Below, piece by piece: positions 31,746-40,966 of a stretch of 64,000 nt of DNA. Origin of the DNA: Komagataeibacter diospyri (GTDB taxonomy: Bacteria > Pseudomonadota > Alphaproteobacteria > Acetobacterales > Acetobacteraceae); the NCBI RefSeq assembly GCF_006538165.1, contig NZ_BDLU01000029.1, positions 1 to 64,000 of the forward strand, written 5' to 3'. A program made the translations under genes and the position numbers. Below the pieces are notes generated by a model that made no database searches, was not told the origin of the DNA, and was given only the letters and a program-made list of their open reading frames with translations. Within the stretch, counting starts at the first letter, position 1. Every line of letters begins with the position of its first letter.

Positions 31746-33044
31746 ATGAGCGAGTCCGGAAAAAGCGCCACAATCTCGCTGAACGGCAAGGATGTTGCCC
31801 TGCCGGTACTGTCAGGCACGCTGGGGCCGGATGTCATCGACATCCGCAAGCTGCCGGCGCAGGCCGGGGTATTCACCTATGATCCCGGTTATGGCGAAAC
31901 CGCTTCATGCTCCAGCAAGATCACGTTCATCGATGGTGAAAAGGGTATCCTGCTGCATCGGGGCTATCCCATCGCGCAGCTGGCTGAACAGGCGACCTTC
32001 ATGGAAGTGGCCTACCTGCTGCTGAACGGGGAACTGCCGGACAAGGCGGAGTATGACGGGTTTGTAAACTCCATCAAGCATCACACCCTGCTGCACGAAC
32101 AGATCCGCAATTTCTTCAACGGTTTCCGTCGTGACGCCCACCCCATGGCCATCCTGTGTGGCACGGTAGGGGCGCTGTCCTCCTTCTATCATGAAGGGCT
32201 GGATGTCTCGAATGCGACGACGCGTTACCAGTCGGCCATGCGCATTATCGCCAAGATCCCGACCATTGCGGCATGGGCGTACAAATACACGCAGGGCGAG
32301 ACCTTCATCTATCCGCGCAATGACCTGTCATATGCGGAAAACTTCCTGTCCATGATGTTCGCCGTGCCCAGCGAGCCGTACAAGATCAATCCCGTCCTGG
32401 CGCGCGCCATGGACCGTATCCTGATCCTGCACGCGGACCATGAACAGAATGCGTCCACGTCTACCGTGCGTCTGGCAGGGTCCACCGGGGCCAACCCGTT
32501 TGCGTGCATTTCTGCCGGTATCGCCGCCCTGTGGGGGCCTGCCCATGGTGGCGCCAACGAAGCCGTACTGAAAATGCTGGCTGAAATCGGGCACAAGGAC
32601 AACATTCCCGAATTCATCGCCAAGGTGAAGGACAAGAACAGCGGCGTGCGCCTGATGGGCTTTGGCCATCGGGTGTACAAAAACTTTGACCCGCGTGCGA
32701 AGATCATGCAGGCCACCTGCCATGAAGTGCTGGGCGAACTGGGGATCAAGGACGACCCGCTGCTGGACCTTGCGATCGAACTGGAAAAGATCGCCATCCA
32801 CGACGAATATTTCGTCAAGCGCAGCCTGTACCCGAATGTCGATTTCTATTCCGGCATCATCCTCAAGGCCATGGGCATCCCCACCAGCATGTTCACCGTT
32901 CTGTTCGCGGTCGCCCGCACCACCGGCTGGATCAGCCAGTGGAAGGAAATGATCGAGGAACCGGGCCAGCGTATCGGCCGTCCCCGCCAGCTTTACACCG
33001 GGTCACCGGAACGCGACTTCGTGCCGTTTGCCAAGCGGGGCTGA
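31746..33044 (+). CDS. gltA: Citrate synthase (acetic acid resistance aarA equivalent)
   Basis: A type II hexameric-type citrate synthase of 432 residues condensing acetyl-CoA and oxaloacetate. The catalytic triad is visible: H267 in [10 protein letters not shown]308 in [14 protein letters not shown] and D366 in NVDFYSGI. The N-terminal beta-strand domain typical of Gram-negative enzymes is present. Called aarA in A. aceti, where loss gives acetic acid sensitivity. A 219-bp region after sixA suggests its own promoter. Two strong hairpins follow the stop. Confidence 0.95.
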   Translation: MSESGKSATISLNGKDVALPVLSGTLGPDVIDIRKLPAQAGVFTYDPGYGETASCSSKITFIDGEKGILLHRGYPIAQLAEQATFMEVAYLLLNGELPDKAEYDGFVNSIKHHTLLHEQIRNFFNGFRRDAHPMAILCGTVGALSSFYHEGLDVSNATTRYQSAMRIIAKIPTIAAWAYKYTQGETFIYPRNDLSYAENFLSMMFAVPSEPYKINPVLARAMDRILILHADHEQNASTSTVRLAGSTGANPFACISAGIAALWGPAHGGANEAVLKMLAEIGHKDNIPEFIAKVKDKNSGVRLMGFGHRVYKNFDPRAKIMQATCHEVLGELGIKDDPLLDLAIELEKIAIHDEYFVKRSLYPNVDFYSGIILKAMGIPTSMFTVLFAVARTTGWISQWKEMIEEPGQRIGRPRQLYTGSPERDFVPFAKRG

Positions 33045-33049
33045 CTGAA

Positions 33050-33088
33050 TCCCACGCCGGACGGATGCACCATCCGCCCGGCGTGGGA
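33050..33088 (+). terminator. GC-rich hairpin just after gltA
   Basis: A long inverted repeat CCCACGCCGG / CCGGCGTGGG with an inner CGGATG/CATCCG stem, 6 bp after the gltA stop. No T-run follows; it probably stabilises the 3' end ahead of the true terminator at 33148. Confidence 0.5.
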
Positions 33089-33147
33089 ACAGGGAAACGG
33101 ATCGTGGCGGTTTTACCTGCCGCGCTGTCGCATTGCGTGCATCATGC

Positions 33148-33183
33148 AAAAAGGGCGGGCCACTGCATGGCCCGCCCTTTTTA
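33148..33183. terminator. Bidirectional terminator between gltA and the Fur-box gene
   Basis: Stem AAAAAGGGCGGGCCA / TGGCCCGCCCTTTTT with a 5-base loop. A-run on one side and T-run on the other make it a good terminator for both convergent genes. Confidence 0.9.
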
Positions 33184-33214
33184 CATGATGGAATGATCCC
33201 TTATCCCGGATGGG

Positions 33215-33469
33215 TCAGTCACACTCACAGCCATTCGTGGGACCGGGGCGTTTCTGGATCACGTGGTGGTCGATCCATTCCGACACCAGACGCCGTGCCT
33301 CGTTCAGCGAGGATTCCGGATGGTGGATACGGTACAGGGTGGTGCAGGCATGGAAAGCCGACACATCGCTGGTCCCTACGCCACGCAGTTCCTGATAGGC
33401 GGTGATTACGGCACGCTCGCACTTGCGAGAGATGCGGCTGTTTTCAACAGACACGATGCGATGACCCAT
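33215..33469 (-). CDS. Small Cys/His-containing protein of unknown function
   Basis: An 84-residue protein beginning MGHRIVSVENSRISRK and ending in NGCECD. It has four cysteines (including a C-terminal CEC) and several histidines (FHAC, YRIHHPE, IDHHV) that could bind metal. I do not recognise the family; no signal peptide or membrane segment is seen. A Fur-box-like 19-mer lies 5 bp before the start codon, so iron regulation is likely. A terminator follows at 33148-33183. Being flanked by a regulator site and a terminator supports a real gene. Confidence 0.7.
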   Translation of the reverse strand: MGHRIVSVENSRISRKCERAVITAYQELRGVGTSDVSAFHACTTLYRIHHPESSLNEARRLVSEWIDHHVIQKRPGPTNGCECD

Positions 33470-33473
33470 TGGT

Positions 33474-33492
33474 GAGAATGATTATCAGTATT
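33474..33492 (-). promoter_or_regulatory. Fur-box-like operator
   Basis: The 19-mer GAGAATGATTATCAGTATT matches the classical Fur box GATAATGATAATCATTATC at 15 of 19 positions. It lies 5 bp upstream of the start codon of the small Cys/His protein, where bound repressor would block transcription. Whether the local regulator is Fur or another family member cannot be told. Confidence 0.65.
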
Positions 33493-33696
33493 GAGATATT
33501 AGATCGAATACCCCCATGGGGCAAGGTACGCATGGCCTCACACTCCGCTGATCAGGTCACGTTATGTTTCCGATGTAGCCTTTTTTCGGCAATTATGCCC
33601 GCAGCCCACGCAGACAGATGGATTTTCACATCTGTTGCGGTTAATCGTCTGTGCTGTCATTGAAGACACCACATATCATTTGGCCGGAGATAGGGT

Positions 33697-34458
33697 ATGC
33701 ACGACGCCACGGGGAACGGGGCTGGACTTTCAACAGGCTCCACGGCATGGGACCGCGACGCAGCACTTATGACGGCGCGCCTGCTGCTGGAAATCAAGGC
33801 TGTCAATTTCCGCCCCGACGAACCTTATACCCTGACATCCGGCTGGAAATCCCCGGTCTATATCGACTGCCGCCGCATCATCTTCTTCCCGCGCGCACGC
33901 CAGAAGATCATGGAGCTGGCAGTGGAAAAGATCGGCCGCCATGTAGGTTACGAAAGCATTGACGCCGTGGTGGGGGGCGAGACAGCGGGCATTCCCTTCG
34001 CCGCATGGATTGCCGACCGCATGATGGCGCCGATGGCCTATGTACGCAAAAAGCCCAAGGGCTTTGGCCGCAATGCCCAGATCGAAGGCGATGTGCCCGA
34101 GGGCATGCGTACCCTGCTGGTGGAAGACCTGACCACCGATGGGTCGTCCAAGGTGCAGTTTGCCAACGCGCTGCGCAAGGCAGGCGCCATCGTGGACCAT
34201 ACCTTTGTCGTGTTCTTCTACGGCGTGTTCCCCGGCGCCTACCGCACGCTGGCCGACATGGATATCAGCCTGCATGCGCTGTGCACGTGGTGGGATGTGC
34301 TGGAAGCCTGCGCGGGCAAGCCCTATTTCTCTGAAAAGGATGCCGCCGAAGTCCGTCGCTTCCTTGAAGACCCCTGCGCGTGGTCAGCCAAGCATGGCGG
34401 CGTGGGCAGTGCGGAAGAAGCGCTGGCGCTGAAGGCCAAGCGCGACGCCGGGGCCTGA
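33697..34458 (+). CDS. pyrE: Orotate phosphoribosyltransferase
   Basis: Converts orotate and PRPP to orotidine monophosphate in pyrimidine synthesis. The PRPP-binding motif LLVEDLTTDGSS is at residues 140-151, and YTLTSGWKSPVYIDCRR and VVGGETAGIPFA match PyrE. At 253 residues it is longer than the usual ~215 because of an N-terminal extension of about 20 residues and a C-terminal tail. A GGAGATAGGG site precedes the ATG. murI follows 14 bp downstream. Confidence 0.93.
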   Translation: MHDATGNGAGLSTGSTAWDRDAALMTARLLLEIKAVNFRPDEPYTLTSGWKSPVYIDCRRIIFFPRARQKIMELAVEKIGRHVGYESIDAVVGGETAGIPFAAWIADRMMAPMAYVRKKPKGFGRNAQIEGDVPEGMRTLLVEDLTTDGSSKVQFANALRKAGAIVDHTFVVFFYGVFPGAYRTLADMDISLHALCTWWDVLEACAGKPYFSEKDAAEVRRFLEDPCAWSAKHGGVGSAEEALALKAKRDAGA

Positions 34459-34472
34459 TCCCGGACGGGTCG

Positions 34473-35300
34473 ATGGCGCGTATCCTTGCTTTTGATTCCG
34501 GCATCGGGGGATTGGGGATCGTAGCCCGTATCCGCGACCTCCTGCCGGGAGTAGCGGTCGATTACCTGGCCGATACTGCCATCTTTCCCTATGGCGAACA
34601 GCCCGACGCAACCCTGCGTCGGCGAATCGTTACCCTGCTGGGTCAGGCCATTGACCGCCTTCGGCCCGATGTGGTGGTGGTTGCGTGCAATACCGCCAGC
34701 ACGCTGGCGCTGGACAGCCTGCGTGCAGCGTATGACGTGCCGTTCGTGGGCTGCGTACCCCCCATAAAATGGGCGGCGGACCATACCCGCACCGGCACGA
34801 TCGGCCTGCTGGCTACCCGCGCCACGGTACGTCGTCCCTATCTGCGTGATCTCAGCACACGTTTTGCCCCTGACTGCACCCTGCTGGCCTATGGCGCGCG
34901 GGGACTGGCCGACATGGCGGAAGCCGCGTTCCGGGGCAGCCCCCCCGACCGACAGCAACTGAAAACCGAGCTTGATGGCCTGTTTGACCAGATGGGTGGG
35001 GATCGGATTGACGTAGTCGGGATTGGCTGCACGCACTACACCTTCCTGCTGGACGCAATGCGCGAAACCGGACCCGCGCATGTCACGTGGCTGGACCCGG
35101 CCCCTGCCGTCGCCAGGCAGGCCGCACGCATTCTGACCGGGTGCGATACGACCGCCGATCCCCGACGGCCCCGGGCCGAACGGGTCTGCTTTACCGCCAT
35201 GCCGCCTGATCTTGCCGCCCTGCTGCCCGGTCTGCGCAGGCTGGGTTACGCGATAGATGCACCCTGTCTGTTCAGCAAAGACGTGACGACCCATTCCTGA
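34473..35300 (+). CDS. murI: Glutamate racemase
   Basis: Makes D-glutamate for peptidoglycan. The two catalytic cysteines are C72 in VACNTAST and C186 in IGCTHYTFL; the N-terminal FDSGIGGLG motif is at residues 7-15. Length is 275 residues. The start is the ATG at 34473, directly before the conserved motif and 14 bp after pyrE; the frame is open further upstream inside pyrE but that part is not MurI-like. Confidence 0.94.
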   Translation: MARILAFDSGIGGLGIVARIRDLLPGVAVDYLADTAIFPYGEQPDATLRRRIVTLLGQAIDRLRPDVVVVACNTASTLALDSLRAAYDVPFVGCVPPIKWAADHTRTGTIGLLATRATVRRPYLRDLSTRFAPDCTLLAYGARGLADMAEAAFRGSPPDRQQLKTELDGLFDQMGGDRIDVVGIGCTHYTFLLDAMRETGPAHVTWLDPAPAVARQAARILTGCDTTADPRRPRAERVCFTAMPPDLAALLPGLRRLGYAIDAPCLFSKDVTTHS

Positions 35301-35334
35301 GCAGGCGTGGCCCAGTCCGGAATTCCGATCCCTG

Positions 35335-35423
35335 CAAAAAGTCCTTGGGAAAAGATTTTTCAAAAAGCATCAAAAGAATACCGCCCTCCTGAAAAAAGGC
35401 GGCACCCATAAACTTTCATCGTC
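35335..35423 (-). repeat. Dispersed 3'-end palindromic repeat, copy D
   Basis: Full-length copy with some divergence: far arm AAAAAGTCCTTGGG, hairpin 2 partly decayed, hairpin 1 CCGCCCTCCTGAAAAAAGGCGG, near arm CACCCATAAACTTTC. It lies between convergent murI and the polyprenyl synthase gene and is oriented in the sense of the latter, 21 bp beyond its stop. Confidence 0.8.
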
Positions 35424-35444
35424 AGATTGCCCTGGACCGCCCGC

Positions 35445-36449
35445 TTAACGCAGGCGGTTGACCGTATAGCTGGCCGTATCCTGCAATAACTGGCGCAGGC
35501 GGCCAGGGGGGAAAATGGACAGGGCTTCACGCGCGGTCGTGGCATATTCCGTCGCCCGGTCCAGCGTGGTGCGGATGGCCCCGGTCTGTTCAATCAGCCT
35601 GAGTGCATGGTCAAGGTCTTCGGGCGTCTGCTCGCTTTCCTCGATCACACGATGCCAGAAGGCACGATCTTTTTCTGACCCGGCGGCATAGGCCGCCAGC
35701 ACCGGCAGGGTAATCTTGCCTTCGCGGAAGTCATCGCCCACCGTCTTGCCCAGACGGGCCTGATCCGCGGCGTAATCCAGTGCGTCATCCACCAGCTGGA
35801 ACGCCATGCCCAGATTGGTGCCGTAGGATTCGAGGGCATGTTCTTCCGCCCCGTCCCGGTCGGCCACGACCGCGCCCACACGACAGGCGGCGGCGAACAG
35901 TGCCGCAGTTTTGCCATGAATGACTTCCAGATACTGGTCAATCCGTGTGGAAAGATCGTTCTGGGTGGACATCTGCAGCACTTCCCCTTCCGCGATCGTG
36001 GCGGAAGCGGATGAGAGGATATTCATGACCTTGAGTGAGCCATCATCCGTCATGAGCTGGAAAGACCGGGCGAACAGGAAGTCGCCCACCAGCACCGATG
36101 CCTTGTTGCCGAACACCGCATTCGCGCTGGCCATGCCACGACGCAGGGAACTTTCGTCCACCACGTCATCATGCAGCAGGGTTGCGGTGTGAATGAATTC
36201 CACACAGGCCGCCAGCGCCACATGCCGCTGGTGCGTGGCATCGGGCTGGTAACCACACAGCCGGGCGGACGCCAGCGTCAGCAGCGGGCGCAACCGCTTG
36301 CCGCCTGCGGCAACCAGATGGGCCGCAAGCTGGGGAATGAGCGCGACCGGGCTGTCCATCCGCTCGACAATGGCGCGGTTACACGCGGCCATGTCATCTG
36401 CAAGATATTCCGCCAGGTCACGCAGGGCGACTTCTGATCCATCTGCCAT
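35445..36449 (-). CDS. ispB: Polyprenyl (octaprenyl/decaprenyl-type) diphosphate synthase
   Basis: Makes the long isoprenoid side chain of ubiquinone. The first Asp-rich motif is LLHDDVVDES (DDVVD, residues 94-98) and the second is LVDDALDYAAD; GGKRLRPLL is the substrate-binding GKR motif. The chain length cannot be read from sequence; ubiquinone-10 genera would need a decaprenyl enzyme. Length is 334 residues from the ATG at 36449. A longer N terminus in the same frame is possible but not family-like. It is divergent from the methyltransferase gene. Confidence 0.9.
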   Translation of the reverse strand: MADGSEVALRDLAEYLADDMAACNRAIVERMDSPVALIPQLAAHLVAAGGKRLRPLLTLASARLCGYQPDATHQRHVALAACVEFIHTATLLHDDVVDESSLRRGMASANAVFGNKASVLVGDFLFARSFQLMTDDGSLKVMNILSSASATIAEGEVLQMSTQNDLSTRIDQYLEVIHGKTAALFAAACRVGAVVADRDGAEEHALESYGTNLGMAFQLVDDALDYAADQARLGKTVGDDFREGKITLPVLAAYAAGSEKDRAFWHRVIEESEQTPEDLDHALRLIEQTGAIRTTLDRATEYATTAREALSIFPPGRLRQLLQDTASYTVNRLR

Positions 36450-36543
36450 CGGGCGGCGAGCCCCTTCGTCTTTCTGACTTGCCGTTTCGTCGGATTCCGG
36501 CAGACTAACTGCTAGGGCCAAAAGGTTACTCTCCCGGTTCCGA

Positions 36544-37410
36544 ATGTATGAACATAGATATGAGTATATGGGCGGCGCTGGAATAACGGTCAAGCCAGAC
36601 CACGCACACACACGGCATGGGGCTGATGATACGCAATCCCTTTCCCCCATGGGCGATGCCCCGGTCACGACGGGCACTTTGCTGGGTGGAAAGGTGGTCT
36701 ATCGCCAGTTTCCGACCGGAAACAGGACTGGATTGGAACCGGTTCTGATGGCTGCTTTTGTGCCCGCACGCGCCGGAGAGGTCGTGCTGGAAGGCGGATG
36801 CGGCGCGGGCGCAGGACTGCTGTGCCTGACGAATCGGGTGCCCCGCCTTACGGGAGTCGGGCTGGAACAGGACCCTGCCACCGCAACGCTGGCCCGCCAC
36901 AACCTTGCACTGAACGGACGCCACGGCCTGCGCATGCACGTGGCCAGCATCCCCGCCCTGCCCGATGACCCGCTGCTGTCGGGGCCGGGGGTGCGCCGCA
37001 TTGACCACGCTTTCGCCAATCCGCCATGGCATGGACATGATTCGTCCGCGTCCGCCCACATGCAGCGCGATCTTGCCCGCCGCCTGCCCGCAGGCACGCT
37101 GGTGGCGTGGGTGCGCACGCTGGCGGCCCAGTTGCGCCACCATGGCACCCTGACGCTTGCCCTGCCCGCCAGCCTGCTATCCGCCAGCATTGCCGCGATG
37201 GAGGACACGCGGCTTGGCCGTATCCGGATCTTTCCGTTCTGGCCCCGTCAGGGGCATGCCGCGCGGATCGTGCTGGTGCAGGGCCGCGCGAATTCCCGCG
37301 CTGGCAGCGAAATGCTGCCCGGACTGACGCTGCATGAAACCAGTGGCGAATTCACCCCCGCCGCCCGTGCGGTGCTGGAAGACGGCGCGCCACTGATGCC
37401 CCATGCATAA
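36544..37410 (+). CDS. Class I SAM methyltransferase, tRNA1(Val) m6A37 (TrmN6)-like
   Basis: A 288-residue methyltransferase. The fold begins near residue 50 with GTLLGGKVVYRQFPTGNRTGLEPVLMAAF, then the SAM loop VLEGGCGAGAGLLCL, then the N6-adenine motif NPPW in FANPPWHGHD. This organisation is that of YfiC/TrmN6 (COG4123), which methylates A37 of tRNA1-Val. The first 40 residues are unconserved; other starts at 36568 or 36649 are possible, and none has a clear ribosome site. A decayed repeat copy lies just downstream. Confidence 0.8.
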   Translation: MYEHRYEYMGGAGITVKPDHAHTRHGADDTQSLSPMGDAPVTTGTLLGGKVVYRQFPTGNRTGLEPVLMAAFVPARAGEVVLEGGCGAGAGLLCLTNRVPRLTGVGLEQDPATATLARHNLALNGRHGLRMHVASIPALPDDPLLSGPGVRRIDHAFANPPWHGHDSSASAHMQRDLARRLPAGTLVAWVRTLAAQLRHHGTLTLALPASLLSASIAAMEDTRLGRIRIFPFWPRQGHAARIVLVQGRANSRAGSEMLPGLTLHETSGEFTPAARAVLEDGAPLMPHA

Positions 37411-37459
37411 ATCAGACCCTTTCCAAAACAGCCTGTTGACAGGAAAGCGCCAAAAAAAA

Positions 37460-37530
37460 TCCAGACACCACCTGTTTTCAAAAAGACGGCATGACCGGCG
37501 GCTTTGTGCAAAAAAGCATCACCAGTCCCC
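37460..37530 (+). repeat. Decayed copy of the dispersed 3'-end repeat
   Basis: Reads CCAGACACCACCTGTTTTC, then AAAAAGACGGC, then further on GCAAAAAAGCATCACCAG. Aligned to the family, the near arm, hairpin 1 and the AAGC/CACC part of hairpin 2 remain, with many substitutions. It is in the sense of the upstream methyltransferase gene and faces intact copy E. Confidence 0.5.
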
Positions 37531-37573
37531 GAAGATGGCTTGGAAGCCTGCTCCTGAAGCAGCCTGCAGATTG

Positions 37574-37670
37574 TAAAAATTTTTGGTGAAGCTTTTTTCA
37601 AAACGATTCAAAAGAACGCCACCTTTTTGAAAAAAGGCGGCACCCAAAAACTTTTGTCTTTATTTATCAG
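37574..37670 (-). repeat. Dispersed 3'-end palindromic repeat, copy E
   Basis: The best-preserved copy. On the + strand it shows TTTTTGGTGAAGC-T6-C, hairpin 1 CACCTTTTTGAAAAAAGGCGG-like, then CACCCAAAAACTTTTG and the flank TTTATTTATCA. Outer arms pair almost perfectly. It is oriented in the sense of nrdB and starts about 24 bp beyond its stop codon. Confidence 0.88.
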
Positions 37671-37693
37671 TATGATGCACTGAAACATTATCT

Positions 37694-38704
37694 TCAGGCA
37701 AACGCTTCATCCCACGACCCCGTGGTCGAGGCGCGACTGTATTCCGTAGCGCGATTTTCAAAGAAATTGGTGTGTTCGACCGCGTTCACCATTTCATCCA
37801 CCCATGGTAGCGGGTTGATGGCGATATCATAAATCCCGTCCAGCCCAAGCTGACCCAGACGGCGGTTGGCAACGAAGCGTATGTACTGCTTCACCTGCCC
37901 CGCATCCAGCCCCTCGACCGCGCCCATCTCGAACGCAAGGTCGATGAATGCGTCCTCGTGTTCGACAATATCACGGCAGATCTGGCGAATGTCATCACGC
38001 AGGGTATCAGTCCAGATTTCCGGGTTTTCATGGACGAACACCCGGAACAGCCGCGCCATCGAATCACAGTGCAGCGATTCGTCACGCACTGACCATGACA
38101 CGATCTGCCCCATGCCCTTCAGCTTGTTATGCCGGGGGAAATTCAGCAGGATGGCAAACGACGCGAACAGCTGCAGCCCTTCGGTAAATGCGCCGAACGC
38201 CGCCAGCGTCCGGGCGATCTGGTAGTTATCGCTGACCGAAAACTGCTGCATGTAGTCATATTTATCCTTCATTTCCTTATATTTAAGGAAAGCGGAATAC
38301 TCGGTCTCAGGCATGCCGATGGTATCGAGCAGATGACTGTAGGCGGCAATATGGATCGTCTCGATATTCGAAAATGCCGAGAGCATCATCAGCACTTCAG
38401 TCGGTTTGAACACCTGGCTGTAGTGCTTCATGTAACAGTTGTTCACCTCCACATCCGACTGTGTGAAGAAACGGAAGATCTGGGTGACCAGATGCCGTTC
38501 GCTTTCCGTCAGCGTGCGGTGCCAGTCCTTCACATCATCAGCCAGTGGCACCTCTTCAGGCAACCAGTGGACACGCTGCTGCGTCAGCCATGCATCATAG
38601 GCCCATGGGTAACGGAATGGCTTGTAAACGGGATTGGCGGTCAGCAGGCTGGGTTCGTGCTGCGTCGGGGCACCTGCGCCGGGGGCTTGATCGGTCATGG
38701 CCAT
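37694..38704 (-). CDS. nrdB: Ribonucleoside-diphosphate reductase beta subunit
   Basis: The di-iron tyrosyl-radical subunit of class Ia ribonucleotide reductase, 336 residues. Iron ligands and radical tyrosine are visible in ETIHIAAYSH (E115, H118, Y122, the same numbers as in E. coli), with later ligands in EGLQLF and RDESLHCDS. No N-terminal ATP cone is present. The ATG at 38704 has an AGGA site at good spacing; the next ATG at 38698 is less favoured. It lies 210 bp downstream of nrdA on the same strand. Confidence 0.93.
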   Translation of the reverse strand: MAMTDQAPGAGAPTQHEPSLLTANPVYKPFRYPWAYDAWLTQQRVHWLPEEVPLADDVKDWHRTLTESERHLVTQIFRFFTQSDVEVNNCYMKHYSQVFKPTEVLMMLSAFSNIETIHIAAYSHLLDTIGMPETEYSAFLKYKEMKDKYDYMQQFSVSDNYQIARTLAAFGAFTEGLQLFASFAILLNFPRHNKLKGMGQIVSWSVRDESLHCDSMARLFRVFVHENPEIWTDTLRDDIRQICRDIVEHEDAFIDLAFEMGAVEGLDAGQVKQYIRFVANRRLGQLGLDGIYDIAINPLPWVDEMVNAVEHTNFFENRATEYSRASTTGSWDEAFA

Positions 38705-38914
38705 GCCTGTCCTGTTACATGAATCGGGAGCGTCGGGCACAAACCCGACACCCTGAACAATAAACAGCAGAACAAGTCAGCGTCCACTCAAAATAACGAC
38801 ACAACAAAAAACTACCCTACACTTAGGATGTAGTCCTTTTTAAAATTTTATTTCCATTCCCATACAGGAAATTCCATAAATAAAATCGAAACAATACATG
38901 GAAATACCCCACCT

Positions 38915-40855
38915 TCACTGACAGGCAAGGCATTCCTCATAATCCGTGGTCGTGGTGGTCGGCGTCACAGGGGTGTCGCCTTCCTTTTTCGTCATGTCGC
39001 GCTTTTCCTGCCCGTCACTTACGGCATCAGCGCGCTGGATGGACAGCGAACGGCAGTAATACAATGATTTCACCCCCCGCTTCCACGCCATGTAATGGAT
39101 CTGGTGCAGGTCACGCTTGTGCACGTTGGCAGGCAGGAAGATGTTGATTGACTGCGCCTGACAGATGAAGGGCGCACGGTCGGCCGCATGTTCGATCACC
39201 CAGCGCTGGTCCAGTTCGAACGCGGTCTTGAACACGTCCTTTTCCTGCTGGGTCAGGAAGTCGAGGTGCTGCACGCTGCCCTTGTTCAGGGTAATGGAGG
39301 ACCAGACTTCATTCGTGTTCTGCCCCTTTTCCGTCAGCAGGCGGTCAAGGTGGCGGTTACGCACCGTAAACGACCCCGACAGCGTCTTCTGCAGGAATAC
39401 GTTGGCAGCGATCGGCTCGATCCCCGGGCTGGCGTTGCCCGCGATGATGGAAATCGACGCAGTCGGCGCAATCGCCATCTTGTTGGAAAAACGCTCCATC
39501 ACGCCATAATCGGCGGCGTCGGGGCACGGTCCGCGTTCTTCCGCCAGCTTGCGCGACGCGGCATCCGCCTGCGTGCGGATATGCTTGAATATGCGGCGGT
39601 TCCAGCTTTTGGCCACCACGCTTTCAAATGGCACGTTGCGGGCCTGCAGGAAGGAATGGAAGCCCATGACCCCCAGGCCGACCGAACGCTCGCGCATGGC
39701 GGCGTAACGCGCGCGTTCCATGTCATCGGGCGCGCGGTCGATGAAATCCTGCAGCACGTTATCAAGGAACAGCATCACGTCCTCGATGAACTGCGGGTTG
39801 TCTTTCCACTCATCCCACGTCTCAAGGTTGAGCGAGGACAGGCAGCACACCGCCGTACGTTCGCGTCCGTGCTGGTCCATGCCGGTAGGCAGGGTGATTT
39901 CCGCGCACAGGTTGGATGTCTTGACTTCCAGCCCCGCCAGCTTGTGGTGTTCGGGCCGCGCATTGTTCACATGGTCGGAGAAGATGATGTACGGCTCGCC
40001 CTGCTCCATCCGCGCGGTCAGGATGCGTATCCACAGCGAGCGGGCCGAAATCTTGCGGATGACCGAATTGTCCTTGGGCGACAGCAGCGCCCATTCATCA
40101 TCATCCGCCACAGCACGCATGAAGGCGTCAGACACGAGCACGCCATGGTGCAGGTTCAGCGCCTTGCGGTTGGGATCGCCGCCGGTGGGGCGGCGCAGTT
40201 CGATGAATTCCTCGATTTCGGGATGCCAGACCGGCAGATACACCGCAGCCGACCCGCGCCGCAGCGACCCCTGGCTGATCGCCAGCGTCAGGCTGTCCAT
40301 CACGCGGATGAAGGGAATGACACCCGATGTCTTGCCGTTGCGGCCGACATTTTCACCGATCGAACGCAGGTTGCCCCAGTACGACCCGATGCCGCCGCCC
40401 TTGGACGCCAGCCATACGTTCTCGTTCCACAGGTCCACGATGCCACGCAGGCTGTCATTGGCTTCGTTCAGGAAACACGAAATCGGCAGGCCACGCGTGG
40501 TGCCGCCATTGGACAGCACCGGCGTCGCCGGCATGAACCAGTGACGCGAGATATAGTCATACAGCCGCTGCGCATGCGCGGGATTCGCCCCGTAATAGGA
40601 CGCAACCCGGCCAAACAGATCCTGATAGCTTTCATCGGGCAGCAGGTAGCGGTTGTTCAGCGTCGCCTTGCCGAATGCCGTCAGCAGCGCATCACGCGAA
40701 TGGTCCACGCGCACGGGATGGTGGCCAGGCAGCTGAACCACGCTGTCCAGCATGTCAGACATATCAGACATCGTCGTACTGTCCTTTCCCCGGATGGTCC
40801 CGTCCTCACCAGCCGAACGATCAGGCATGCCTCCGGATACGTCATCCAGGACCAT
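38915..40855 (-). CDS. nrdA: Ribonucleoside-diphosphate reductase alpha subunit, without ATP cone
   Basis: The catalytic subunit, reducing ribonucleotides. The active-site triad N-x-C-x-E is at 315-319 (SNLCAEITLP), other redox cysteines are in PISCFLNEAND, and the C-terminal ECLACQ carries the cysteine pair reduced by thioredoxin. At 646 residues it is about 110 shorter than E. coli NrdA because the N-terminal ATP-cone activity domain is missing. An ACGGAGA site precedes the ATG at 40855; MSDMSDML at 40771 is an alternative start. Two NrdR-box-like sites lie upstream. Confidence 0.93.
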   Translation of the reverse strand: MVLDDVSGGMPDRSAGEDGTIRGKDSTTMSDMSDMLDSVVQLPGHHPVRVDHSRDALLTAFGKATLNNRYLLPDESYQDLFGRVASYYGANPAHAQRLYDYISRHWFMPATPVLSNGGTTRGLPISCFLNEANDSLRGIVDLWNENVWLASKGGGIGSYWGNLRSIGENVGRNGKTSGVIPFIRVMDSLTLAISQGSLRRGSAAVYLPVWHPEIEEFIELRRPTGGDPNRKALNLHHGVLVSDAFMRAVADDDEWALLSPKDNSVIRKISARSLWIRILTARMEQGEPYIIFSDHVNNARPEHHKLAGLEVKTSNLCAEITLPTGMDQHGRERTAVCCLSSLNLETWDEWKDNPQFIEDVMLFLDNVLQDFIDRAPDDMERARYAAMRERSVGLGVMGFHSFLQARNVPFESVVAKSWNRRIFKHIRTQADAASRKLAEERGPCPDAADYGVMERFSNKMAIAPTASISIIAGNASPGIEPIAANVFLQKTLSGSFTVRNRHLDRLLTEKGQNTNEVWSSITLNKGSVQHLDFLTQQEKDVFKTAFELDQRWVIEHAADRAPFICQAQSINIFLPANVHKRDLHQIHYMAWKRGVKSLYYCRSLSIQRADAVSDGQEKRDMTKKEGDTPVTPTTTTTDYEECLACQ

Positions 40856-40935
40856 TTACATTCTCCGTAATCGGCTCACGCCGACGCGCAGGGCCTTTCG
40901 ATCCTGTGCGGCTTGGTGAGGTTTTTTGATTTTGC

Positions 40936-40951
40936 CCCCTATATATGGAGC
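40936..40951 (-). promoter_or_regulatory. NrdR box 1 (proximal) upstream of nrdA
   Basis: CCCCTATATATGGAGC fits the NrdR palindrome (acaCwAtATaTwGtgt) with the central CTATATAT core intact. It lies 81 bp before the nrdA start and exactly 31 bp from the second site. Confidence 0.7.
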
Positions 40952-40966
40952 AAACGGTACCGGAAT

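Noticed and set aside
39188..40870. A 560-codon + strand frame opposite nrdA
   Set aside because: Antisense shadow of a clear nrdA coding sequence.
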